Below, in pieces: positions 20,405 to 33,548 of a DNA stretch of 64,000 bases; the stretch's first letter is position 1; each line of letters starts with the position of its first letter. Under the pieces are notes generated by a model. It saw only the letters and a list, made by a program, of their open reading frames with translations, did no database searches and was not told the origin of the DNA. The DNA is from Paenalkalicoccus suaedae (GTDB lineage: Bacteria; Bacillota; Bacilli; Bacillales; Salisediminibacteriaceae): assembly GCF_006965545.2 (NCBI RefSeq), contig NZ_CP041372.2, forward strand, positions 930,001 to 994,000, given 5' to 3'. A program made the translations under genes and the position numbers.

Positions 20405-21670
20405 TTGGACAGTATACCCTATGGCTCCATTTTGTTGTTAGGGGCATTTTTATTTTTATCTGCTTACTTTTCGGCATCAGAGACCGCGATCACGAGTGCA
20501 AATAAGGTTCGTTTACGAACACTCGCGGAAGAAAACAACCCACGAGCAAAGCGATCCCTTGCATTAACGGAAAACTTTGACCGAAGCTTATCGACCATTT
20601 TAATTGGGAACAACGTCGTCAACATTGGTTTAACAGCGATGGGTACAGCAATCGCTACTAGCATATTTGGCGGTACAGCAACGACGCTGTTATTAACGAC
20701 AGTTGTTATTACAGTTGTTGTCTTAACTTTTGGAGAAATCTTGCCAAAATCGTTTGCTAAGCAGCGCCCAGAGAAGCTTCTGCTAGGAGTATCTTGGAGC
20801 TTGCAGACTGTACTTGTTGTTTTAACACCAGTGACATGGTTATTCGTTCAGCTTAAAAAGGGCTTAAATCGTCTCATTAAGTCTGAAATGGAGCCAAGCG
20901 TAACAGATGAAGATGTAAAAGCTTTAGTAACAATAGGGGAAGAAGAGGGAACGTTTGAAATCCAAGAACGTGAGCTCTTACACAATGCCATCGAATTTGA
21001 TGACACGATTGTAAGAGACATCTTAACACCAAGACCGGACATTACAGCTGTTGGTGTGGATGCAGACATTGAAGAAGTCAAAGATATCTTTATACGTGAA
21101 AAGTTTTCACGTATCCCAATTTACGAAGAGTCTGTTGATAACATAGTCGGTGTTCTTTCTTACCGAGACTTTATGACAAAATATGTAGAGAACGAACCAT
21201 TCGCATTAAAAGACACGATGCGTGCACCGTATTTCGTAATTGGTACCGTAAAAATATCCGGATTGCTTAAGGATCTTCAGAATAATAAAGTACATCTTGC
21301 CATCGTCCTTGACGAATATGGTGGTACTGCTGGTATTATTTCGATCGAAGATATTCTAGAAGAAATTGTAGGCGACATTTGGGATGAGCATGACGACAAA
21401 GAGCTTCTGATTGAGGCACTGGATGCTAGTCGTTTCCGAATGGACGGAAGTATATCCTTAGAAGATTTCTGTGAATCGGTAGATATCTCTTTACCAGCAA
21501 CAGATTCCTATACGTTAGGCGGATGGATTTCGGAGCTATTTGGCTATTTACCCAAAAAAGGCGAATCTGTCGTCTATGAGCATATTCGTATTCATGTCGA
21601 AGAGGTTCGAAGGCGTCGAGTGAAGTCGGTTATTATTGAGGTAGATACTCCGGTGTATGTGGGGATCTAA
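20405..21670 (+). CDS. CNNM/CorC family membrane protein with CBS domains
   Basis: Family members are linked to magnesium or divalent-cation efflux; older databases call them hemolysin-like. The 421-residue protein has an N-terminal CNNM (DUF21) membrane domain with about four helices (residues 5-140). A CBS pair follows (DILTPRPDITAVGVDADIE near residue 200, LAIVLDEYGGTAGI near residue 300), then a CorC_HlyC-type C-terminal domain. The start is a TTG: the only well-placed ribosome site, AGGAGAGTG, ends eight bases before it, and the nearby ATG at 20397 is out of frame. It appears monocistronic with its own terminator. Confidence 0.87.
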   Translation: MDSIPYGSILLLGAFLFLSAYFSASETAITSANKVRLRTLAEENNPRAKRSLALTENFDRSLSTILIGNNVVNIGLTAMGTAIATSIFGGTATTLLLTTVVITVVVLTFGEILPKSFAKQRPEKLLLGVSWSLQTVLVVLTPVTWLFVQLKKGLNRLIKSEMEPSVTDEDVKALVTIGEEEGTFEIQERELLHNAIEFDDTIVRDILTPRPDITAVGVDADIEEVKDIFIREKFSRIPIYEESVDNIVGVLSYRDFMTKYVENEPFALKDTMRAPYFVIGTVKISGLLKDLQNNKVHLAIVLDEYGGTAGIISIEDILEEIVGDIWDEHDDKELLIEALDASRFRMDGSISLEDFCESVDISLPATDSYTLGGWISELFGYLPKKGESVVYEHIRIHVEEVRRRRVKSVIIEVDTPVYVGI

Positions 21671-21690
21671 ATACGATACTGACCAGAAGA

Positions 21691-21730
21691 AAAAGAGATC
21701 AGGCGTGCGTTTGCTGCCTGGTCTCTTTTT
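21691..21730 (+). terminator. Terminator after the CNNM/CorC gene
   Basis: AAAAGAGATCAGGC pairs with GCCTGGTCTCTTTT (one G-T pair), followed by a T run. Confidence 0.88.
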
Positions 21731-21816
21731 ATGTAAAGAAGGGGATTCTGACATTGTACTTTTGTGGGTTAATGTCTGTTAGTTAGAGCGTTTTTGGTAG
21801 TTGTATGAATTGCCGT

Positions 21817-21965
21817 TTTGCTTGTGTCAGTTGAAGGGGCGTTTGCATCACCTTGACCCTCATTTGCACCAAATCGAGGTGTGAGTGCGTCACTTCGTTC
21901 TCCATTTGCATTTGGTCATTTGCCTTGCATCAGGTGAGGATCCGTTTGCTTCACTTTAATACCGC
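21817..21965. repeat. Phased keyword array R2 (TTTGCA, 21-21-21-19-21 bp)
   Basis: TTTGCA-like keywords start at 21842, 21863, 21884 (degenerate AGTGCG), 21905, 21924 (CTTGCA) and 21945. The steps are 21, 21, 21, 19 and 21, and a further weak TTTGCT lies at 21817. The array occupies the convergent spacer between the CNNM/CorC gene and the LOG gene. No gene is seen here. Confidence 0.75.
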
Positions 21966-22009
21966 CAACCACGCTTCTACGAGTCCAACCCCCCCCCTCA
22001 CCCAAAACA

Positions 22010-22034
22010 AAAAACCCCCTTTAAAAAGGAGGTT
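22010..22034 (-). terminator. Terminator of the LOG-family gene (minus strand)
   Basis: Read on the minus strand, AACCTCC pairs with GGGGGTT (one G-T pair) and is followed by TTTT. It lies about 40 bp past the stop of the 22076-22672 gene. Confidence 0.7.
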
Positions 22035-22075
22035 CTACAATCTATTTTCTTAACATAAAGTAAAATGAAGCTCTC

Positions 22076-22672
22076 TTACATGTCGTCGTAGTCAATACTA
22101 TTATCATTTACATAACGCTGGATCGATGGCGCCTCGTACGTCATCATCGTGTCTACGAGTCGGCCAGAATCTGATCCAATTAGAAGCATAGAAAGAAAGC
22201 TCTCGTGTAAAAACGACTCTCTGACCATGTGATCAAGCATGTTAAGGAGTGGCTCATAATAGCCATCAATGTTTAAAATACCGATTGGCTTTGCATGCAG
22301 ACCAAGCTGCGCCCACGTGAACACTTCAAAGAATTCTTCCATCGTGCCTGCGCCGCCAGGAAGGATTAAAAAGCCATCGGCAAGCTCTGCCATCGTGGAT
22401 TTACGTTCGTGCATAGAATCGACAATAACAAGCTCCGTTAACTCTGGATGAGCGATCTCTCGCTCTTCAAGCATTTTTGGCATAACCCCAGTTACCGTAC
22501 CCTTGCCTTCTAGTACAGCGTTCGCAACAGCTCCCATGATTCCTACGGCGCCGCCACCATAAATGAGCTTGATATCGCGGCTGGCAAATTCATTTCCTAG
22601 CTTTTGCGCTGCTTTGGTGTACATTTCAGATTGCCCACTACTAGATCCGCAAAATACAGCAATTTTTCTCAT
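22076..22672 (-). CDS. LOG family protein (nucleoside monophosphate phosphoribohydrolase-like)
   Basis: LOG proteins hydrolyse cytokinin-type nucleoside 5'-monophosphates to base and ribose phosphate; bacterial members probably act on AMP-like nucleotides. The 198-residue product starts MRKIAVFCGSSSG. It contains LIYGGGAVGIMGAVA near residue 36 and the catalytic signature LPGGAGTMEEFFE near residue 103. It resembles B. subtilis YvdD in length and motifs. It stands alone on the minus strand, convergent with the upstream gene. Confidence 0.88.
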   Translation of the reverse strand: MRKIAVFCGSSSGQSEMYTKAAQKLGNEFASRDIKLIYGGGAVGIMGAVANAVLEGKGTVTGVMPKMLEEREIAHPELTELVIVDSMHERKSTMAELADGFLILPGGAGTMEEFFEVFTWAQLGLHAKPIGILNIDGYYEPLLNMLDHMVRESFLHESFLSMLLIGSDSGRLVDTMMTYEAPSIQRYVNDNSIDYDDM

Positions 22673-22771
22673 GCCAAATCCCCTTCCATCTTGGACGGTT
22701 GCCCTTAATTATCAGACTCTTGTGAACTAATCATACGTCTTGAGACATGTTTATGCAAGCCTTTGGTTGGA

Positions 22772-23347
22772 TTAGCGTACACGACTTTTTTGAGAAACAA
22801 GGGAAGCACGCTGCTCCCATTCTGGCTTCAGCAAACTAAAGACCGCAGAGTCAGAGTATCCCGTAGTTAGCTTTTCGTTCGCACGTAAAACACCATCCTG
22901 TTTAAAGCCGAGACGAGTTGGAATCGCAAGGCTCTTTTCGTTCTCAACAGCGGCCTTAATCACCACGCGGTATAAATCAAGATCACGAAAGACATGATCA
23001 ACCATAGCCTGGCAAGCCTTCGTCATAATACCTTTGCCTTCGAAATCTTTACCCAACCAATAGCCGATTTCTGTTGAGTTATTTCCTTTATTAATAAAAT
23101 GAAAACCGATCAGACCGGCTACGTGTTCATTATGTACAATAACAGCCTGAAAGCCATTGCCTTTTGCTGTCTCCGCTAAAGCAGACTTTATATAGCTTTC
23201 GGTGTCCGCAACTTCTTTCGTAAATTCTACAAAAGGTAACCAAGGAGAGAGGTTATCAGACTTTTGAATAAGCGTAAAAATTTCTTCGGCATCATTCATA
23301 TGTAGAGGTTTTAAATACGTCGCTTCATCTAATTGGTGAGTAAACAT
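22772..23347 (-). CDS. GNAT family N-acetyltransferase (RimJ/RimL type)
   Basis: The 191-residue protein has the RimL-like layout: a start MFTHQLDEATYLKPLHMNDAEEIF, the beta-strand LIGFHFIN, then EIGYWLGKDFEGKGIMTKA near residue 95, which carries the acetyl-CoA loop, and ending RLGFKQDGVLR. Family members acetylate ribosomal protein N-termini or small amines; the substrate here cannot be told. It is followed 100 bp later by the LOG gene on the same strand; no clear terminator lies between them. Confidence 0.85.
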   Translation of the reverse strand: MFTHQLDEATYLKPLHMNDAEEIFTLIQKSDNLSPWLPFVEFTKEVADTESYIKSALAETAKGNGFQAVIVHNEHVAGLIGFHFINKGNNSTEIGYWLGKDFEGKGIMTKACQAMVDHVFRDLDLYRVVIKAAVENEKSLAIPTRLGFKQDGVLRANEKLTTGYSDSAVFSLLKPEWEQRASLVSQKSRVR

Positions 23348-23456
23348 CAGGTCACTTCCTTTTTTTCCTTATTATAACATAGCTTCGTCATAGCAAGGAA
23401 GGTGGTACAACGACTGTTTGAAGTATCAACCTGATTCCGATGCTTAACCTCGACTT

Positions 23457-23635
23457 CGGATAATCGAAAGCATTAAAAGGATAATTGAAGCACATTTCCG
23501 GATAATCGAGGGAGATAAACGGATAATCGAAAGCATTAAACGGATAATTGAAGCATACTTCCGGATAATTAAAGGCAGTAAGCGGATAATCCGAGCCCGC
23601 AAACGGAAAACCGAAGCCAACACCCAGTTAATCAA
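23457..23635. repeat. Phased keyword array R3 (CGGATAAT, exact 21-bp register)
   Basis: CGGATAAT-like keywords start at 23457, 23478, 23499, 23520, 23541, 23562, 23583 and 23604, all 21 bp apart. A weaker ninth follows. It lies upstream of the acetyltransferase gene and downstream of the small membrane-protein genes. There is no credible gene. Confidence 0.92.
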
Positions 23636-23685
23636 GAGCCACCAACCAACTAAATGACTAAGCCCAGTTTCCCTGCATGAAATAG

Positions 23686-23716
23686 GAAAAGGCCGGGACA
23701 GTTAACCACCTTGTCC
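23686..23716 (-). terminator. Probable terminator of the two small membrane-protein genes
   Basis: Read on the minus strand, GGGACA and TGTCCC form a stem, followed by GGCCTTTT. The U-run is short, so the call is moderate. Confidence 0.5.
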
Positions 23717-23723
23717 CAACCCA

Positions 23724-23855
23724 TTACTTCGCAGAGTTCTTTGCTGCTTTTGCTCGCAGTCGTACCCAAAACATCATGCCAAACACAACGCTACCAAAAA
23801 AGAAGAAAAACAGAAACAGAGACTCTGTTGCTATTGCCCACTGCCACTGACTCAT
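23724..23855 (-). CDS. Small single-pass membrane protein (43 aa), function unknown
   Basis: The 43-residue product starts MSQWQWAIATES, continues with a phenylalanine-rich membrane helix (residues 13-31) and ends in a basic tail (RLRAKAAKNSAK). A ribosome site CTGGAG lies eight bases before the ATG. The start is three bases downstream of the stop of the next upstream gene (23858-24106), so the two are co-transcribed and probably translationally coupled. I recognise no family. Confidence 0.72.
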   Translation of the reverse strand: MSQWQWAIATESLFLFFFFFGSVVFGMMFWVRLRAKAAKNSAK

Positions 23856-23857
23856 GT

Positions 23858-24106
23858 TTATTCTCCAGCGTACATGTCGCGAGAGAGGACGTGCTTATCA
23901 TCTTCTTCTTTACGTGTGAACCAGTATATAACCGGACAAAATCGAGTGATACCCTCTCCGATTTTCATCCCGCCAGCAATAAGCGTCCAAACGGGCCAAT
24001 TGCGAGCGAAGCGCTCAGAGAGCTTAGCGATTCCATAACCGACTAAAACAAAACCTATTGTAATACGAATTAGAGCTTGAACAAGACCGATATTTTGCTT
24101 AATCAT
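23858..24106 (-). CDS. YgaP-like/DUF2892 small membrane protein
   Basis: The 82-residue protein has two hydrophobic segments around IRITIGFVLVGYGIA (residues 13-27) and VWTLIAGGMKIGEGITRFCPV (residues 40-60). The arrangement ending in FCPVIYW is typical of the DUF2892 family, whose C-P motif precedes a short cytoplasmic tail. Function is unknown; relatives are often fused to or placed near rhodanese domains, which are not seen here. It is the first gene of a two-gene unit with the 43-residue protein. Confidence 0.72.
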   Translation of the reverse strand: MIKQNIGLVQALIRITIGFVLVGYGIAKLSERFARNWPVWTLIAGGMKIGEGITRFCPVIYWFTRKEEDDKHVLSRDMYAGE

Positions 24107-24234
24107 ATAACTCCACTCCCTTCTTTAAAAGGTAGTATGCTCGAAAGGTTTAGGCTTCATGCAATTGGTCAAAAATCAGTAATAACGAATTAATAATTTT
24201 GTCACATGATATTTACCAGTTTTAAGATGAAGTG

Positions 24235-24243
24235 TGCTACAAT
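24235..24243 (+). promoter_or_regulatory. Extended -10 promoter (TGCTACAAT) upstream of yerA
   Basis: TGCTACAAT is an extended -10 with a poor -35. The implied leader is about 115 nt before the yerA ATG at 24364. Confidence 0.4.
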
Positions 24244-24363
24244 TATGAAAACGTTTTCTATATTGGTATAAAGGGAAAAGTATTTGTAGATTTTTTGAGA
24301 ATCTTGTTAGATTTCCTTCCATAAATATAAGACTATAGTATGAATAGAACAGGGTGATACATC

Positions 24364-26112
24364 ATGGTAAAAGGCTTTTCCCATTATTGGACTAAAAGAC
24401 AAATTCGTGAGCAACTTGCCGTGATTCAAGGCAAAGTCGCTCCAACAATGGTGATTCAAGGCGCGCAGTATTTAAATAGTATGCGCAAATGCTTTGTGTC
24501 AGGTAATATATGGATTCATCATGACCGCATCGTGTATGTGGGAGAAAATATGCCAACTAATTTAGATAATACAGAAATCGTCGATGCCTCAGGCAAATAT
24601 GTCGTACCAGGCTACATTGAGCACCATGCGCATCCATTTCAACTGTATAATCCATTATCGCTAGCTGAGTTTGCTGCTGAACGTGGCACTACAACGCTTG
24701 TATGCGATAATATGCCATTCATGTTCCATCTTGAGCGTGAGAAGGCCTTCCACTTACTAGAGGAGCTTCAAAGCATGCCTACAACGTTCCTGTGGTGGGC
24801 GAGGTACGATGGCCAAACGGAATTGAAGAATAACAGCGACGTGTTTTCTTATTCAAATATGAGAGCTTGGATTGACCATCCTTATGTCGTTCAAGGCGGC
24901 GAGCTCACGGATTGGCCGAGTGTCTTGCAGGGAGACGACCAGATGCTTCATTGGATGCTCGAGACAAAGGATGCTAGGAAGCCAATTGAAGGTCACCTTC
25001 CAGGAGCAGGCGAAACGACGCTCGCTCAAATGGCGCTACTTGGAGTGGAGGCGGATCACGAGTCTATGACGGCGAATGATGTTTTAATGCGTCTTGATAA
25101 CGGTATTATGTCGTCCTTACGCTACTCTTCCATTCGTCCGGATTTACCAAAGCTTCTGCGTGATCTCCACGCTGCTGGGCTAAAGTCCTATGACGAGCTA
25201 ATGATGACAACGGATGGCTCGCCACCAGAGTTTATGTCTCAAGGCATGATGGATCACTTGATCTCACTCGCAGTAGAGGAAGGCGTCCCGTTTATTGATG
25301 CCGTGCATATGTGCACATATAATGTGGCGAAATATTTGTATTTAGATGATGTGCTGGGTATGATCGCTCCAGGTCGCTTAGCTAGCCTAAATATTTTATC
25401 AAGTGAGAATGACCCTAAACCTGAGAGCGTGTTAGCTAAAGGGAAATGGGTGGTAAGAGATCAAGACAGCATGTATCCAGATATCTCAACATTCGATTGG
25501 TCACGCTTTGGTTTTGAACCGTTTAACCTAGATTTTGAATTAACAAGAAAAGACTTCAAATTCTCGATGCCTGTAGGCTTAGAGATGGAAAACGAAGTAA
25601 TTATGAAGCCATATCAAATCAGTCGCGACTTGACGTGCGAGGAGCTTCCGCTCGACTGTGATGAGCATTTTATGATGCTCCTTGATCGAAACGGAAAGTG
25701 GTCGGTTGAAACCTTGCTTAAAGGCTTCGCGACTTCTATTCACGGCTTCGCAAGTTCATTCTCGAACACAGGAGATATCCTGTTAATTGGGAAGAGCAAG
25801 CAAGGGCTGCTTGATGCCTTTAAGGAGTTGAACCGTCAAAATGGCGGTATAGTGGTTATGAACCGCGACGATGTGGCAGCTTCAATTCCTCTCCCAATCG
25901 GTGGTGGATTAAGTGACGCATCCTTCCCGTCACTTGTGGAGCAGGAAAATCATATGAAGCACACGTTAGAGGAACGAGGCTACAAGTTCTCAGGTCCTAT
26001 TTATAGCCTACTATTTTTCTCCGCGACGCATCTCCCATACGTCCGATTGACGCAAAAGGGGATATTTGATGTCAAGAAGAAAAAGGTACTCTTTCCTTCG
26101 ATTATGCGGTAA
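24364..26112 (+). CDS. yerA: Adenine deaminase-like amidohydrolase YerA
   Basis: The protein belongs to the Ade/YerA branch of metal-dependent amidohydrolases. Whether YerA proteins deaminate adenine is uncertain. Its 582 residues match YerA length. Metal-ligand motifs are present: EHHAHPF near residue 80, EGHLPGAGE near residue 217, EADHES near residue 236 and TTDGSPPEFM near residue 282. The C-terminal adenine-deaminase domain follows. The gene sits between the pur genes and yerB, as in B. subtilis. Confidence 0.88.
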   Translation: MVKGFSHYWTKRQIREQLAVIQGKVAPTMVIQGAQYLNSMRKCFVSGNIWIHHDRIVYVGENMPTNLDNTEIVDASGKYVVPGYIEHHAHPFQLYNPLSLAEFAAERGTTTLVCDNMPFMFHLEREKAFHLLEELQSMPTTFLWWARYDGQTELKNNSDVFSYSNMRAWIDHPYVVQGGELTDWPSVLQGDDQMLHWMLETKDARKPIEGHLPGAGETTLAQMALLGVEADHESMTANDVLMRLDNGIMSSLRYSSIRPDLPKLLRDLHAAGLKSYDELMMTTDGSPPEFMSQGMMDHLISLAVEEGVPFIDAVHMCTYNVAKYLYLDDVLGMIAPGRLASLNILSSENDPKPESVLAKGKWVVRDQDSMYPDISTFDWSRFGFEPFNLDFELTRKDFKFSMPVGLEMENEVIMKPYQISRDLTCEELPLDCDEHFMMLLDRNGKWSVETLLKGFATSIHGFASSFSNTGDILLIGKSKQGLLDAFKELNRQNGGIVVMNRDDVAASIPLPIGGGLSDASFPSLVEQENHMKHTLEERGYKFSGPIYSLLFFSATHLPYVRLTQKGIFDVKKKKVLFPSIMR

Positions 26113-26153
26113 ACTATTAAAGTGTATATAATGGAAAGGTAGGGTACGGGAGA

Positions 26154-27212
26154 ATGAGAGCATGGATCAAGGGGATGGCAATAATCGGTGTCATCATAGC
26201 ATGTACTGCTTGCCAAAACAATGAGGAGCCGTCGGCTAATAACGAGTCAGATTCCCCAGAGGTGAACGAGGAAGCTACTACGCCAAACAACAGTAACGAT
26301 GAGGCGGAGGAAGAGAGCTTCACGTACACGTCACCTTTAACGGGAGTTGGGACGAATGATGAGACGACTCATCGTGCCTTTGGTGTTATGATCGAAAACT
26401 CTGCTCAAGCGCGTCCGCAAACCGGACTATATCAGGCAGACGTTGTATATGAGGTACTTAGCGAGGGGCGTATTACACGAATGCTCGCTATTTACCACAG
26501 CACACGCCCTGATGATGTTGGTCCTGTAAGAAGCGCCCGTGACTACTACATCTTTTTAAATAATGGTTTTGATGCTATCTATGCTTCTGCTGGAGGGAGT
26601 CCTCAGGCTTTCGAGCTGATTCAACGCGGTGCCGTTAACGCCATCAGCGGACTTGAATTTGACGGTATTCACTTCAGGCGCTCTTCAGACAGAAGCGCTC
26701 CGCACAATCTGTATACAAGCTATGACGATCTTGTTGCAGCAGCCGAGCGTTTAGGCTTCACAACAGAGGACATGGAGCCACCAGCACTGCCGTTTAATGA
26801 CAATGCTATTTCAGAAAATACGATTGACGTAAATGAGGTCAGTATTTCTTACGGCAGCGCGTTAAACGATGTATCATTTGACTACTACGAGGAACTCTCT
26901 GGATATATCAGGTCTGTCGGTGGTGAACCAATGAATGATTACATCGACGACAATCCGGTAGCTCCACGAAACCTTTTTATCGTAGAAGCAAATCATCGCG
27001 TTATCGATGATGTCGGAAGACGTGATATCGATATTGAGAGCGGTGGTCGTGGCTATTTAATTTATGACGGTCAGGCAGTAGAGGTCGACTGGCAAAACGA
27101 AGAAGGTATTATTCTTCCATTCCAAGACGAGGAAGCCCTTTCCTTTTTACCAGGCCGCACGTGGATCAGCATCGTGCCGAGCCTTGACGACGTAACATTA
27201 ATCAATGAATAA
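26154..27212 (+). CDS. yerB: DUF3048 lipoprotein YerB
   Basis: The 352-residue protein begins with a lipoprotein signal: a hydrophobic helix and then IIACTAC, with Cys17 or Cys20 as the lipidation site. A long acidic linker (many Asp, Glu and Asn, residues 21-57) follows. The DUF3048 domain contains VMIENSAQARPQTGL and GPVRSARDYYIFL. In Firmicutes the role is unclear, though it is conserved beside pcrB-pcrA-ligA. The predicted location is the outer face of the membrane. It follows yerA by 41 bp and precedes yerC by 14 bp. Confidence 0.9.
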   Translation: MRAWIKGMAIIGVIIACTACQNNEEPSANNESDSPEVNEEATTPNNSNDEAEEESFTYTSPLTGVGTNDETTHRAFGVMIENSAQARPQTGLYQADVVYEVLSEGRITRMLAIYHSTRPDDVGPVRSARDYYIFLNNGFDAIYASAGGSPQAFELIQRGAVNAISGLEFDGIHFRRSSDRSAPHNLYTSYDDLVAAAERLGFTTEDMEPPALPFNDNAISENTIDVNEVSISYGSALNDVSFDYYEELSGYIRSVGGEPMNDYIDDNPVAPRNLFIVEANHRVIDDVGRRDIDIESGGRGYLIYDGQAVEVDWQNEEGIILPFQDEEALSFLPGRTWISIVPSLDDVTLINE

Positions 27213-27226
27213 AGGAGTGTGATCGC

Positions 27227-27526
27227 ATGCAAATTGATAAACTAAGAGGAAAAGAGCTTGATCAGCTTTTCCAAGCGATCTTAAGCCTAAAGGATCTTGA
27301 AGAATGCTATCAGTTTTTTGATGATCTTTGTACAATGAATGAAATCCAGTCTCTTGCTCAGCGTTTAGAGGTTGCACGTATGCTCATGGATGGCGATACA
27401 TATCAGCGTATCGAAAACCAAACTGGTGCAAGCACGGCGACGATTTCTCGCGTAAAGCGTTGCATTAACTACGGTAACGATGGGTACAAGTTTACGCTTG
27501 ATCGTGTGCATGAGAAGTCGGAATAA
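27227..27526 (+). CDS. yerC: TrpR-like DNA-binding protein YerC
   Basis: The 99-residue protein has the TrpR/YerC helix-turn-helix: LAQRLEVARMLMDGDTYQRI followed by ENQTGASTATISRVKRCI (residues 46-83). B. subtilis YerC has this size and context. It lacks the tryptophan-binding features of true TrpR, and its target is unknown. The ribosome site is AAAGGAGTG. It ends the yerABC unit, with a terminator right behind it. Confidence 0.9.
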   Translation: MQIDKLRGKELDQLFQAILSLKDLEECYQFFDDLCTMNEIQSLAQRLEVARMLMDGDTYQRIENQTGASTATISRVKRCINYGNDGYKFTLDRVHEKSE

Positions 27527-27528
27527 AG

Positions 27529-27572
27529 GAAAGCCGCTATTAGGAGTGAGACTCCTTGATGGCGGTTTTTAA
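27529..27572 (+). terminator. Terminator after yerC
   Basis: A long hairpin (AGCCGC...AGGAGT paired with ACTCCT...GCGGTT) is followed by TTTTT and begins within a few bases of the yerC stop. Confidence 0.85.
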
Positions 27573-27576
27573 TTTA

Positions 27577-27652
27577 CCTAAGTGCTAACTAGTTTTAAGA
27601 GAAGCCCTTCGGGCTAAAATAATCAATTGCTAACTAGTTAAATCTGCTCTCC
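27577..27652. repeat. AACTAGTT/hairpin units beside structured element copy A
   Basis: Two TAACTAGTT palindromes (27586-27594, 27631-27639) flank a hairpin (AGCCCTTCGGGCT, 27603-27615). The same kind of unit lies next to copies C and D, each time abutting the CAG(C/T)TC-GAGCAG end of the structured element. Confidence 0.6.
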
Positions 27653-27796
27653 GAGCTGTCAGCCCTACGGACACTCTACGACATCCATGGGGTCGGCCTT
27701 TGAGCTTCCTCGGAGGTAAAGAGCGCCTCCTGTGGGATCTCAAAAACCTCCTACTCCCATGGATTGTCTCCGAATGTCCTTCGGGTCTGCCAGCTC
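27653..27796 (+). repeat. Structured intergenic repeat copy A (144 bp)
   Basis: It begins GAGCTGTCAGCCC and ends GGTCTGCCAGCTC, so the ends pair. Inner arms ATCCATGGG (27683-27691) and CCCATGGAT pair perfectly, and TTTGAG/CTCAAA forms an inner stem. It is shorter than copies C and D because the CTCGTCGGCAG segment is missing. Confidence 0.82.
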
Positions 27797-27910
27797 TACG
27801 TTTGATTTAAAAAGTACACGAGAAAAGAGCCTTCTTTTATAATGAAAGAGGCTTTTCTTCGTGTGAATTTGTCAGTTAAGATAAGTGGCTGTTTGGCAAT
27901 TAGGATTTTT

Positions 27911-28085
27911 ATGTACTGTATTTAAGATTAATGTACCGCGTACAAAATAAATGTACCGTATTCGGAATGAATGTACGTTAAGGCTTTCTTTCTTTAGTAA
28001 ATGTACGCTACGCGAGATTTACGTACCGTATAAAAATTTTATGTACCATATACAAGATAAATGTACTGCGAACGAAATTCATTAC
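27911..28085. repeat. Phased keyword array R4 (ATGTAC, 20- and 30-bp steps)
   Basis: ATGTAC keywords start at 27911, 27931, 27951, 27971, 28001, 28021 (ACGTAC), 28041 and 28061. The steps are 20, 20, 20, 30, 20, 20 and 20. The array is bracketed by inverted structured elements A and B. No gene is seen here. Confidence 0.87.
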
Positions 28086-28140
28086 TAAACTATAGAGTTC
28101 TTCAAAAGCTAGGCAACGACCTTTCGCCTAGTAATGAAAT
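28077..28140. other. Inverted repeat after array R4
   Basis: ATTCATTACTA (near 28077) pairs with TAGTAATGAA (near 28129), enclosing the stem CTAGGC/GCCTAG. There is no T-run, so it is not called a terminator. Confidence 0.4.
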
Positions 28141-28244
28141 TAAAAAAAGGGTGTTCGTGTAATCAAGGAACTGTTCCTTTCGATTCTTAGGAGCGAAGGC
28201 TGGCGTCTCTGCTTTTGTATCAAGTATGGAAGCTCAAGAGGAGG

Positions 28245-28396
28245 CAGACTCGGAGAATGCCCGAAGACAATTAGCAGGAATAGGCAGGGAATGAGACCAC
28301 GCAGGATGGCGTTTAGGTTAAGGCATTAGCCGCGACCTGCCGACGAGTAGGCTCAGGCACTGACCCTGCTAATGTCGTAGGGCGTTCGTAGAGCTG
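28245..28396 (-). repeat. Structured intergenic repeat copy B (about 152 bp)
   Basis: It is in opposite orientation to copies A and C. Outer arms are CAGACTC (28245-28251) and GAGCTG (28391-28396), with a second stem GAATGCCC/GGGCGTTC. The inner stem is TTAGCAGG paired with CCTGCTAA, a different sequence from the ATCCATGGG stem of copy A but still fully paired. The shared core CTGCCGACGAG is present. Confidence 0.78.
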
Positions 28397-28482
28397 ACCC
28401 CTTTCAACGTTAAGCTCAGGAGAATCGAAGATTCGAATATAAATGGTTTAACCAACCCCCTCACGACAACCCCTACACATTT

Positions 28483-28491
28483 TGTTATACT
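28483..28491 (+). promoter_or_regulatory. Extended -10 (TGTTATACT) upstream of pcrB
   Basis: TGTTATACT lies about 40 bp before the pcrB ATG; the -35 is weak. Confidence 0.4.
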
Positions 28492-28531
28492 AACCACAGA
28501 CAATACCGAAAGCAGTTAGGAGACAAACCGA

Positions 28532-29218
28532 ATGAAAGAATACAACGAATGGAAGCACGTGTTCAAGCTTGATCCTGCAAAGGAAATTACAGATGAAAAC
28601 CTGCAAACACTTTGTGAGTCGGGCACGGACGCTGTAATTGTAGGAGGAACCGATGGGGTGACGGAGGACAATACGCTTGATTTACTCATGCGCGTTCGGC
28701 GTTTTAGCGTTGCATGTGTGCTAGAGGTATCAAATCTGCATGCAATCATTCCTGGCTTTGACTATTATTTGATTCCGTCCGTCCTTAATACGACGCAAAC
28801 GACGTGGATGAACGGGCTTCATCATCGAGCGTTAAAGGAATTTGGACACATGATGAACTTTGAGGAAGTGTTAACCGAGGGCTATTGTGTGTTGAATCAG
28901 GATGCGAAAGTGGCGAAGGTGACGTCTAGCATGACGCAGCTTGATCGCGAGGATATTATTGCGTACGCACGAATGGCTGATAAGCTGTTCCGTCTCCCAA
29001 TTTTCTACCTGGAGTATAGTGGGATGTATGGGGATCCGACGATTGTCGAGGATGTGCGGGATGTGCTGGAGGATGCGAGATTGTTTTATGGCGGTGGCAT
29101 TGATTCTGTCGACAAAGCCGAAGAGATGGCGCAGTACGCTGATACGATCGTCGTTGGCAACATTATTTATAGCGATTTTAAGGCGGCGATTAAAACCGTT
29201 TCTATGGGGAGAAAATAG
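28532..29218 (+). CDS. pcrB: Heptaprenylglyceryl phosphate synthase
   Basis: PcrB joins a heptaprenyl chain to glycerol 1-phosphate, making an archaeal-type ether lipid in Bacillales. The 228-residue TIM-barrel protein has YLEYSGMYGDP near residue 158, YGGGIDSVDKAEEM near residue 188 and IVVGNIIY near residue 209, the phosphate-binding end. It is the first gene of pcrB-pcrA-ligA-camS, as in B. subtilis, but yerD and yerE are absent. The ribosome site is TTAGGAGA. Confidence 0.94.
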   Translation: MKEYNEWKHVFKLDPAKEITDENLQTLCESGTDAVIVGGTDGVTEDNTLDLLMRVRRFSVACVLEVSNLHAIIPGFDYYLIPSVLNTTQTTWMNGLHHRALKEFGHMMNFEEVLTEGYCVLNQDAKVAKVTSSMTQLDREDIIAYARMADKLFRLPIFYLEYSGMYGDPTIVEDVRDVLEDARLFYGGGIDSVDKAEEMAQYADTIVVGNIIYSDFKAAIKTVSMGRK

Positions 29219-29282
29219 TGTACACACGTCCTCGAATCGGCTATACTGAATTTTACAAGAACAAACGTTTGGTGGTGGAACT

Positions 29283-33514
<4,232 letters not shown>

Positions 33515-33520
33515 TAGAGG

Positions 33521-33548
33521 AAGGATCGCTATCTGGCGGTCCTTTTTG
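33521..33548 (+). terminator. Terminator after ligA
   Basis: GGATCGC pairs with GCGGTCC (one G-T), followed by TTTTT. It may separate ligA from camS, or allow partial read-through. Confidence 0.8.

Noticed and set aside
23711-24046. Plus-strand frame of 111 codons
   Set aside because: It is antisense to two better-supported small membrane-protein genes and has no ribosome site.
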